In this document: positions 40,179-48,367 of the stretch, one piece after another
Numbering within the stretch: position 1 is the first letter of the stretch
Layout: each line of letters begins with the position of its first letter
Source of the DNA: Frankia sp. AiPa1
GTDB taxonomy: Bacteria > Actinomycetota > Actinomycetes > Frankiales > Frankiaceae
Reading direction: 5' to 3'
Assembly: GCF_023243075.1 (NCBI RefSeq)
Contig: NZ_JALKFZ020000003.1
Location: 1-64,000, forward strand
Length of the DNA stretch: 64,000 nucleotides
Notes under the pieces: model-generated
Seen by the model: only the letters and a program-made list of their open reading frames with translations
Databases searched by the model: none
What the model was told of the DNA's origin: nothing
Translations under genes and position numbers: made by a program

Positions 40179-40625
40179 GCGGCACAGGGAGGCTCTTCTG
40201 GGGCCACCCTCCGCCGTCGTGCGCCTCCGCGCCGGCCATCCATGGCAACTCGGCGAATCTGGTCGGAGGAATTTTCCTGGATCTGGCCTACTTCGAGGAA
40301 AAGGGCATAGCGCGCTGTCAGCGAACGTAAGCGGACTGTCTGTCGAAACTGCTGAGCACGGCCGCTCGCCACTGCTGGCCAAAGCCTTCTCGCAGGGAAA
40401 ATTCTGGGCCACCTTCTCCTGCTTTCCAGGAGAATCCTCAGCACTGAACTCGAGACTCGTTAGATTCACCGGGCCAGCCCGTTGGGGTCGCCAGATCTCA
40501 GTGCGGACCTCCGCTCCTCATCCAGACAGCAAAACGCAGGCCAGGAATTATTATACGTTTGTCTTGTTTACGTGATTGAAGGTGGAACTAGCCAGGGAAG
40601 ATCATCCTCTCAGGAGATCGGGCGC
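40179..40625. promoter_or_regulatory. Intergenic region before the SARP gene, with hairpin
   Basis: 447 bp without a convincing gene. A perfect 8-bp stem (TTCTCCTG / CAGGAGAA, 5-nt loop) lies at 40414-40434, with no T-run, so it is either an attenuator or an operator. A second small palindrome, AGGAATTTTCCT, is at 40267-40278. The last 80 bp are AT-rich (TATTATACG near 40549) and probably hold the SARP promoter. GC content drops from here on. Confidence 0.5.
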
Positions 40626-42500
40626 GTGGCGAACACACTTAGCTTCCGGGTCCTCGGGCCGCTCGAAATGCGAGTGCACGGACAAAAAATCAAACCAGGA
40701 GGTCCACGCCAGAATATTATTCTGGCAATCTTGATACTGGCGGAGGGCAGGGTTGTGTCCGTGGACTTCCTGGCCGAGGCGATCTGGGGCCACAGGCCGC
40801 CGGTGACATCTCGCACTCAGGTCTCGATCGGCGTCGCCGGACTTCGGAAAATCATTAGGTCGGCCGGGTGGGAGTCCGATCTCATCGTGACTGCCTCTCC
40901 AGGGTACCAACTTGTCGCAGACGGCGTGAGCCTCGACTCCGCGGAGTTTTCGAATCTGGTCAGGGAGTCGCAACAGGTGCTCCGTGACGGTAATGCTCAC
41001 AAAGCCGTCGATCTCCTCAATGAGGGTCTCGCTCTCTGGCGAGGAAGAGCCTTCGCGGGAATAATCAGCCAACTGGTCGAGGCAGAATCCGCCGACTTGG
41101 AAGAGCAACGTCTACTCGCCTATGAGACGCGGTCATCGACACAGCTGCTGCTGGGCCGGCATCTTGCGGCAGCCGCGGAGCTAACCCCCTTCGTACGTGA
41201 GAACCCGCTCCGCGAGCGAGCCCGCGGTGATCTTATGCGGGCGCATTATCTGTCGGGCCGGCGAGCGGAGGCGCTTGCAGTGTTCCGTGAGGGACGGAGC
41301 CACTTAGTCAAGGAGCTCGGCATTGAGCCAGGCCCCGATCTCCAGAAAATCCACGACGCGATACTTCGTGATGAAATTCCATCCGCTGTGGACTGCACAC
41401 CTTCATCGCAGATAGTTGCTCTGCCGACGCCGGCACAGATCCCTCCGGCGCCGCCATACTTCGTTGGCCGAGAACAGGAGATGGCGCTGTTGGATACCCT
41501 GTTAGAAACCTCCAAGGAGGTCAATTCTCCTGCATTCGGGCTCATCACTGGAGGCCCAGGTTCGGGGAAAACAACCCTCGCAACACATTGGGCCCATTCG
41601 GTTGCGAGCCATTTTCCGGACGGCCTTCTCTTTGCAAATCTCTCCGGTTGCCACGGGGAAGAGTACATCGACAGAACAGATCAGATTCTCGAGGTCTTCC
41701 TGAGTGCGCTGGGGTTTGCCGCCGACCAGCTTCCGCCTAGTAGAAGTGCGCGTACCGCACTTTACCGAAGCGTACTCTATGGACGCCGGGTGCTCATTCT
41801 CCTCGACAACGTGGCAGATCGCGCGCAGCTCGCGCCGTTACTACCCGGCAGTGGAACCTGTGGCGTGCTCGTCACCAGCCGCAGTAGTTACTGCGAAGCA
41901 GCAACTGGCAACGAAACCCTGCATCTAAGGCTGGGAGAGCTGTCCAACGAGGCGTCGACAGCCATGATGGAAACAATCATCGGAACAAGTCGGACCGCCG
42001 AAGACCCGGCTGGTATCTCGAGGCTTGTAGCACTGTGTGAGGGTCTTCCGTTGGCTCTACAATCAGCCACCGCACAACTCCTTGCCAGACCACACTGGAC
42101 AGCTTCGCATCTCGCCAAACGAGTGGAGGACGAGCGCCGCATCAACGGTATCTCACAACTCGACCGGCAGCTGGACGAAAGCTTTACAGGGACGTACAAT
42201 CGACTCAGCAGATCTGCTGCGTCCGCTTTCAGGCAAGTTGCGAAATTCGACCAGGGCGAGTTCAGTGTCGCGACTGCGGCGGCCTTTATGGGGCTTGATC
42301 TCTTCGCTGCGGAGGAGCTCCTCGAACAGCTGGTCGACGTGCACCTGCTGTACGCAGTAAGCAGCCCAGAATATGACGAATCATATTATCGGATCTCGAG
42401 CCTGCTGCGGGTGTATGCTAAAAGCCACGCGGACGACTCGCTACTCACGATCTCCACAGTCGAGATGTTCGAAATCGATCTTTCCGCAAGTACGGGTTAA
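40626..42500 (+). CDS. AfsR/SARP-family transcriptional activator with NB-ARC-like ATPase domain
   Basis: 624 residues. Order: OmpR-type winged helix (about 1-95; LSFRVLGPLEMRVHG, SVDFLAEAIWGHRPP), bacterial transcriptional activation domain (about 100-250; ELGIEPGPDLQKIHDAIL), then a STAND-type ATPase with Walker A GGPGSGKTT near 308 and Walker B VLILLDN. The usual TPR tail of AfsR is largely absent. SARPs switch on antibiotic clusters from heptamer repeats, so this is the likely pathway activator. The GTG at 40626 has GGAG nine bases upstream. Three in-frame TTA codons (41304, 41502, 41838) suggest dependence on the rare leucyl-tRNA BldA. Base composition is visibly more AT-rich than the NRPS genes. 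Confidence 0.92.
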   Translation: MANTLSFRVLGPLEMRVHGQKIKPGGPRQNIILAILILAEGRVVSVDFLAEAIWGHRPPVTSRTQVSIGVAGLRKIIRSAGWESDLIVTASPGYQLVADGVSLDSAEFSNLVRESQQVLRDGNAHKAVDLLNEGLALWRGRAFAGIISQLVEAESADLEEQRLLAYETRSSTQLLLGRHLAAAAELTPFVRENPLRERARGDLMRAHYLSGRRAEALAVFREGRSHLVKELGIEPGPDLQKIHDAILRDEIPSAVDCTPSSQIVALPTPAQIPPAPPYFVGREQEMALLDTLLETSKEVNSPAFGLITGGPGSGKTTLATHWAHSVASHFPDGLLFANLSGCHGEEYIDRTDQILEVFLSALGFAADQLPPSRSARTALYRSVLYGRRVLILLDNVADRAQLAPLLPGSGTCGVLVTSRSSYCEAATGNETLHLRLGELSNEASTAMMETIIGTSRTAEDPAGISRLVALCEGLPLALQSATAQLLARPHWTASHLAKRVEDERRINGISQLDRQLDESFTGTYNRLSRSAASAFRQVAKFDQGEFSVATAAAFMGLDLFAAEELLEQLVDVHLLYAVSSPEYDESYYRISSLLRVYAKSHADDSLLTISTVEMFEIDLSASTG

Positions 42501-42575
42501 CTCAGGCCGGATGCGATCGCCGGAGAAATTTATCCCACAAAATTCCGTGACGGCCAGACCGAATCATCTTATTGA

Positions 42576-42791
42576 TGTGGATCGATCCGGGTCCCGAATC
42601 CGGAGAACGATTTCACCGATGTCGTGGAGCAGGCATGGGATCTGCTCCACGAAAAGCTTGAGGGCGCACCTGGGTTCACCCTCACCGCCAGCAGTTCGGG
42701 GCGCTCCTTGTTCTGCGCGGACAGTCGGGCCGTAAGTCGTGAAAGCGCCAGCCTTGGTCCCTCCGTCACTGTCTTCAGGAGTATGCTTTGA
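42576..42791 (+). pseudogene. Possible coding remnant, unrecognised
   Basis: A 71-codon frame between stops that reads like protein with high third-position GC (NPENDFTDVVEQAWDLLHEK, then EGAPGFTLTASSSGRS) and ends in a TGA. It lacks a proper start codon and is in the same frame as the SARP stop just upstream. It may be the tail of a small gene cut by rearrangement beside the ISAzo13 element. I do not recognise it. The rest of 42501-42880 shows nothing. Confidence 0.3.
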
Positions 42792-42880
42792 TGAATCGCG
42801 CTCGATGCAATGAGATACCCTCCCGACAACTGTGCCGCGAACGACTGGCTCTAGAAGCGGTAATTAAATAGTCTCCTCCT

Positions 42881-44000
42881 TCACCGGAAGGATCTGTAGT
42901 TCCACTCGCCATGGAACGCTTCGCGCTCTATCGGGACTGATTCGCGTTGGGCCCTGGTCAACTGGATCTTCGTGGGGTAGTCCGCGGGATCGAGTTCGCA
43001 GCGCACGACGAGGCCGGTGGTGGTGGTCGTGTTCGCGATGAGGCTGACGATGGTGGCGTAGGTCGTCAGCGGTCGGCCGCGCCAGTTGACGCTGATCTGG
43101 GAGAACAACCGGTGCTCGATCTTGTTCCATTTACTGGTACCAGGCGGGAGGTGGCAGACAACGATCTCCAGGCCCGTCCTGACGGCGAACGCCGCCAACT
43201 CGAGTTTCCACAGCCACGGCCGGTTTCCGTTCGACCCTCCGCAGTCCGCGGTAATCATCAGCCGGCGGGCTTTCGGATATTTCTCCCGACCCATCTCGTC
43301 CCACCACCGGCCGATCGATGCGACAGCGAACTGCGACGTGTCGTGATCGATCCCGACCGACACCCAGGCAGAGTTGCCGGCAAGATCGTAGACGCCGTAA
43401 GGAATCGCCTTCCCGTCGGCCAGATGCGGGAAGGCGTAGGCGTTCACCTCGACCGGCTGGCCCTTCGGGTGCCACTCGCGGCCGTCCCGCTCGAAGGCCC
43501 CGACCAGCTCCTTCTTTTTCGTGTCAACGCTGACCACCGGGTCCCCGGCCGCGAGGAAGACCGCCGCCAGGTCGTGGATGTGGCGGAACTGGGCGTCCCG
43601 GTCGGGGACGGCTACCACCCTCCCTCGTCCTACGCGTGCACCGCAGACTGAAACCCATCCCCCGCAGCACCTTGGAAACCACCGTATGGCTGACCGAAAA
43701 ACCCAGCGACGCCACCTCGTCGGCAAGCCCGCGCGTCGATTTCGTCGTCCACCCCAACGGCGACTCCGGGTCACCGCGACTCTCCGGCTCGATCAGCCCG
43801 TCGAGCGCCTCAACGACCCCCGGCTGGGCGGTCTCGACCTTCTTACGGCCACCCCCCGGCACCCGCACCCGCCCACCCCTGACGACCATCGGGTCGTCCA
43901 GTTCATCCATCCCACGACGGATCGTCTTCCGCGCCGCACCCGTCACCAACTTCACCGCCGCAATACCACCATGCCCCCACGCGACAGCCTCCGCCCCCAT
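42881..44000 (-). pseudogene. ISAzo13-family transposase with a frameshift
   Basis: Two overlapping frames together give a whole ISAzo13-type DDE transposase. The N-terminal part (to about 43620) has SPLGWTTKSTRGLADEV and SHTVVSKVLRGMGFSL; the C-terminal part has VSVDTKKKELVG, MITADCGGSN and NKIEHRLF, which carry the D, D and E of the triad. A one-base slip occurs between TREGG and PDRDAQF near 43620. It is either a mutation that killed the element or a programmed shift; I favour mutation. Clear terminal inverted repeats were not found. Confidence 0.85.
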
Positions 44001-44189
44001 CGGCGGTAGATGACGGACTTGTTCCGGCTCGGCGCGGTAAATCTAGTCGCAGTTGACGGACGTTCGCCGAGGAGATTTCCGGACCCGCATGGGTCCGAGC
44101 TTAAGACTGGGGCCTCTCGAGTCTGCCACGCCATCAGCCTCGCCGCTCTGCTGCCGAAAAGGGAACGCAATAATGTATACGGAAGAGAC

Positions 44190-46277
44190 ATGGCACAAGT
44201 CAAATCGGTAAAATCATTCGGGCGCGTACTCATTCATGATCAATTTGACCGACCGTCCTCAGCTGCCATAGAAAGTGATGACCTGGTCGCCGGTGTGAGC
44301 TCGCGGCTAGATCACGACGGGCTCGTTGCAAAACTTCGACAGGGTGGGTTTGAGTGCTCTCCGCTCGACCTGGCCGAGCTGGAAACGGGCCGGCCACGAG
44401 CTGCGGACATACTTATCGTCTCGGTATCTCAGCACGATGACCGCGAGCCTGCAGGTAACGGTCCGGCCACACTCATCGACCGCCGGCACGCGAGATGTCT
44501 GCTCCGGCACGTAGAAGACGGCGGCGGCTTGGTTCTCTTCCTCCCCACCGCGCCGCCGGGTGCTGCGCACCTTGGCCTCCCTCCTGAACTACTAGATCTT
44601 CTGACTGTGCCCGCCGCTGAATTCTTCCATCGCGACATGGACAAACCAGGCGAGCCCGGAATGCCGCTACAGCTCGATCTCTTCGCTCACTGCCTGACCC
44701 GTCCGCCGTGCGCCGGAGTCTCCGCGGGGATCGGTGGAACCATCCGACGAGACACCGTCGACCATCCTCTCGAACATGAGGCGCATCATCCGGTCACGCT
44801 CGCCGGCCACGGGGCCGGCCGAGTCGCGGTCGTGGCCGACCCGTGTGTATTCGAGAGGAATAGTTTGCGTGCTGACTACGCGGATCTCGCACTGAACCTC
44901 GTTTGGGCGGTGATGCCGCGGCAGCTTCCAGTCAGAATGCAGCGCCCGCAACCAGCGGTTGATGTCTACGAGGCTCTCAGGGAGTCAGTCGAAGGGGTCC
45001 GCCGGCTTCAGGACGCGGATGGAGCCATAGGCCGACTTCATCATGCGTCCGCGTGGGACAGTATTCGCCTGATCGCCGGCCAGTGTCAGCAGCTCGCGGC
45101 ATTGATGCCGTACCAGGCCGAGTACCTCGATGCGGTGCGGCGATGCCTGGAGACGTGGGCTGGTGACGGATTTGGCCGGCTGACGTTCGACGAGGCCTTG
45201 CGGGCCTACACTCCGCAGAAGTGGAGGAGCGACGGCATGGAGCACGTCGCGATCCTCCCTCTCTCCACTCCGAACGGCTCGCCTGGTACACGATTTGAGG
45301 CCCTCCACCTGCGGTGCATATGGCCGGACTGGCTGGCCGAGGTCAACTCGCACTGGGTAAAGAACGAAACGTTCGTACCCTGCGAGCTGATCTCGCACAC
45401 CGGGGGCTATGATTCTGAATGCGCCGTTCTATTTCCGTCCTCCGTGCCAACTCAGGCCCACAGCCAGGAGTTCTCTCATTTCGGGATAATATTGTGCTCC
45501 CGCGAGGCGAAGAGGTTCGTTGACTATGTGCTGAGAGCGTGCGCCCTGCTCGATATGGACGTGCCTCCGGACCTGGCCTGGATGTTGTTTCAACCAGACA
45601 TCGTCACGGTCATCTTCGCGCTCTGGGATCTCGTACACGACAAGAGCCATTTCATCGGTCATATGCCCCTTGTGCCATTTACGGAGGGCGTACGCCAGCC
45701 CTTCTGGATGGGTGCGATCGAAGAGCTCCGAGTCGATCTGGTCTCGTTTCAACTCGCCCAGAAACTCCTCGTGTCCGCCCAGCTGCAGTATGCTCGGATG
45801 ATGCAGTATGCGATTCTCTTCGATCGCACGCTGCGGTTCCCCGTCGTTGGCCTCCGGGTACGCAACTATGATTCTCTCGCTGGTCAGATTCTCATGGGAC
45901 GATGCCTCATCTCGGACTCTCCGCCGTTCGCTTATCAGGACGGAGCCATGAGAATCGACTGGCCTGCCGTGGCATCGGCGTTCGATAATCTTCTGGCGGA
46001 GATCGACGAGCTGTACCGGTCAGGTCTCGCTGCCAATACGCCTGAGTTCTGGCATCGCGCCCACAAGTTCGTCGCAAGATATGTTCCTCCCGCGCTCGAA
46101 TCCAAATGGTCATCCGAGAGGTTCGAGCTGGACGACGGCAGTCAGGACTCCCTGATCGGCGCAGTTCTGGACGATGAGTTTCCCCTCAACGTCCTCTACA
46201 CCAGGGTGCTTCACAGGCTCGCCGAATGGGAGACATCATCCAGACCGAGATCATTGGATGAGGGGCTGAGGGCCTGA
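44190..46277 (+). CDS. Large uncharacterised protein, DUF6421-like
   Basis: About 695 residues from the ATG at 44190 (GGAAGAG upstream); the frame is open from 44010. The first 200 residues look like a GATase1/ThuA-type alpha-beta domain (RVLIHDQFDR, AADILIVSVSQHDD, HVEDGGGLVLFLP). The larger C-terminal part has YDSECAVLFPSS, FSHFGIILCSREAKRF, DLVHDKSHFIGHMPLVPF and FWMGAIEELRVDL, a set I associate with DUF6421 proteins; the HDxxHxxGH cluster suggests a metal site. Function is unknown. It is of lower GC than the NRPS genes and lies between the ISAzo13 element and IS fragments. It may be a tailoring enzyme of the cluster or a passenger. Confidence 0.65.
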   Translation: MAQVKSVKSFGRVLIHDQFDRPSSAAIESDDLVAGVSSRLDHDGLVAKLRQGGFECSPLDLAELETGRPRAADILIVSVSQHDDREPAGNGPATLIDRRHARCLLRHVEDGGGLVLFLPTAPPGAAHLGLPPELLDLLTVPAAEFFHRDMDKPGEPGMPLQLDLFAHCLTRPPCAGVSAGIGGTIRRDTVDHPLEHEAHHPVTLAGHGAGRVAVVADPCVFERNSLRADYADLALNLVWAVMPRQLPVRMQRPQPAVDVYEALRESVEGVRRLQDADGAIGRLHHASAWDSIRLIAGQCQQLAALMPYQAEYLDAVRRCLETWAGDGFGRLTFDEALRAYTPQKWRSDGMEHVAILPLSTPNGSPGTRFEALHLRCIWPDWLAEVNSHWVKNETFVPCELISHTGGYDSECAVLFPSSVPTQAHSQEFSHFGIILCSREAKRFVDYVLRACALLDMDVPPDLAWMLFQPDIVTVIFALWDLVHDKSHFIGHMPLVPFTEGVRQPFWMGAIEELRVDLVSFQLAQKLLVSAQLQYARMMQYAILFDRTLRFPVVGLRVRNYDSLAGQILMGRCLISDSPPFAYQDGAMRIDWPAVASAFDNLLAEIDELYRSGLAANTPEFWHRAHKFVARYVPPALESKWSSERFELDDGSQDSLIGAVLDDEFPLNVLYTRVLHRLAEWETSSRPRSLDEGLRA

Positions 46278-46335
46278 ACTACCCCGGACGGAGCCTGAGT
46301 CTTGCCGGCTAGTACTCCAACCCGACATTTTTCGA

Positions 46336-46700
46336 TCAAGTGATCTGTGCTTTCTGGGCCTGTCGGTGGTAGTGACACTCTTGGGCGAGGAACTGCCGTC
46401 GCCGTCGCCACCAGGACCAGGCCGGCTTGAAGGTGTCAGGCAGGGCGGGCCGCGGTAGGGCGATCTCGACGAACAGGTGGCGGACCTGGTGGTGGTCAGC
46501 GGGATCAGCCCGGGGGCTGGTTCGGTCTGGTGCGCCGTGGCGGTGGTGGTGGAACGCGTAGGTGAGCATCGCGAGCAGGGTGCAGCGGTGCCAGGAGATC
46601 CACAGGCGGACCTGGTTGTTTGTCGAGGGCGGCGAGTTCCTTGTTCGACTGGAAGTCGTCCTCAGTGAGCCACTGTTGATGCTCCTGAAGCTGTGATCGT
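46336..46700 (-). pseudogene. IS701-type transposase, C-terminal remnant
   Basis: The minus strand reads WISWHRCTLLAMLTYAFHHH, then HHQVRHLFVEIALP, then WSWWRRRRQFLAQECHYHRQ, the characteristic end of IS701-family transposases (WHRxxTLAMLAHA, EIRRLF, WSRWRRRHQ). The frame degenerates upstream near 46690 and the catalytic part is absent, so this is a dead fragment. Confidence 0.65.
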
Positions 46701-46703
46701 TTT

Positions 46704-47570
46704 TCATGTCTGGGTTCCGTTCGTGCTGTGGTCTGGCGGTGCCGGGCGGGGGTGGGTCCAGCGGGCTCGGGTGTAGTAGCCGGGTGGGCGATCCCGGCGT
46801 TCGCGGAGCCGCCTGATCTCGGCGTCGTCGGCGAGGATGATCCAGGATCTGCCGTCCGGGTGGCGCTGGGCAGTGATCCATCCCCGGTAGATCCAGTTGT
46901 AGAGGGTGGCGGTCGGCATGCCCAGGGCGACGGCGAGGCCGGCCACCGACCATCGGCCGGGCCCGGGGTTGGCCAGGGCGGTGCGGGTGTCGCGGGGGTG
47001 GTGGATCCCGATGCCGAGGCGGCGGGTGAGGGTGAGGATCTGTCCGGGGCCGAACCGGGTGGTGCGTTTCGGCGGGCGTAGTCCCTCGGCGTTGAGCTGG
47101 TCGGCGATCTGCCGGCTGGAGCGGCCTGCGTCGGCGAGTTCGGTGATCCGTTTGACGAGGTGGGGGTAGTAGGAGAGCTGGTCGAGGCGGGCGACCGGGC
47201 GGGTGGTGCGGCCGTGGGTCTGGTGCCCGCCGGCCCAGGTGATCGTGGCGTCGACGAGCTCGCTGGTGTCGACGACCGCGATGGTGATCTCGTCGATCAG
47301 CGTGCGTAGGAGCTGTTTGCGGTCGGTCTGGCTGGTGGTCGGGGCGTTCCAGAGTGCGGGCAGGTCGTGGGCGAGAGCGGTGATGGCCGCCCGTTCGTCG
47401 GTGGTGAGCGCGGCCGGGCGGGTCTCGATGAACCGCTGGTAGTCGGTTTCGAGCCGGTCGAGGTCGGCCAGTGCCCTTTCCCAGTCGGTTTCCAGCTGGC
47501 GGGTGACCAGCCGGTTTTCCGGTTCGGCGAGCTGGTACTGGCGCCGGGCGCGGCCGGCGGTGTAGCGCGA
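46704..47570 (-). pseudogene. Large serine recombinase, C-terminal remnant
   Basis: A minus-strand frame open from about 47570 to the TGA at 46704 without an upstream start. It reads like the C-terminal half of a large serine recombinase: VTRQLETDWERALADLDRLE, then SQTDRKQLLRTLIDEITIAV, then SRQIADQLNAEGLRPPKRT, then a helix-turn-helix MPTATLYNWIYRGWI. The catalytic N-terminal domain is replaced by ISAs1 sequence at 47570. The parent was probably a phage or integrative-element recombinase. Confidence 0.6.
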
Positions 47571-48229
47571 AATCGAACGAGATCCCCGCGCTACCCGTCC
47601 TGCTCGCCGACCTCGACCTGACCGGCGTGATCATCATGGCGGACGCTCCGCATACTCAGATCGAGACCGCTCGCTGGCTGATCAGCCGCGGGGCGCACTA
47701 CATGCTGACGGTCAAAGCGAACCAGCCCAGCCTGTATGCCCAGCTCGCAGCCCTGCCCTGGCGCCAGGTGACGACCACCGCGCGCACCGTCGAGCGTGGC
47801 CACGGCCGCCGCGAGCGGCGCACCGTGAAAGCCACCGAGGTCCGCGCCAGACTGCTCTTCCCGCACGCCGTGCAGGCGGTACAGATCACCCGCCCACGTC
47901 AGCCGCTCGCCGACGGGCCAGCCGAGACCGAGGTCGCCAACCTGGTCACCAGCCTGCCGACACATCAGGCCAGCCCGACCCGGCTCGCCGCGTTCGTCCG
48001 CGAGCGCTGGCTGGTCGAGAACCGGCTGCACTGGGTCCGCGACACCACTTTCGGTGAGGACCTCAGCCAGGTACGGACCGGTAACGCGCCCCAGGTCATG
48101 GCCAGCCTGCGCAACTTCGCGATCGCGGTCCTACGCCTGGCCGGTGTCACGAACATCGCCGCGGGAATCCGTCACCACGCCCGCCGCCCCGAACGCCCAC
48201 TAGAGACGATCATGAAGTTTGCTTGCTGA
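47571..48229 (+). pseudogene. ISAs1-family transposase, C-terminal remnant
   Basis: About 218 codons matching the C-terminal two thirds of ISAs1 transposases: MADAPHTQIETARWLISRG, MLTVKANQPSL, RERWLVENRLHWVRDTTFGE, and VRTGNAPQVMASLRN. The N-terminus is missing; homology begins abruptly at 47571 against the recombinase fragment on the other strand. An ATG at 47627 could start a truncated product but not an active enzyme. Confidence 0.8.
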
Positions 48230-48367
48230 CCGACAACTTTGCCGAGGCCCTGTGTCGTCCCCACCTGACGGCCGCTCCCACCCCGCCCCTACCACCCCGC
48301 CCGGCGCGGCCCACAACCATGCCCGCGAACCGTCACCTACAGCAAGATCGTTAAACCAGGTGAATGT

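Noticed and set aside
40219-40575. A 118-codon frame before the SARP
   Set aside because: No start context, no family features, and it overlaps the hairpin and presumed promoter.
46336-47637. A single 433-codon minus-strand gene
   Set aside because: Only the last part resembles a transposase (IS701); the rest is Pro/Arg-rich shadow of a recombinase fragment in another frame.
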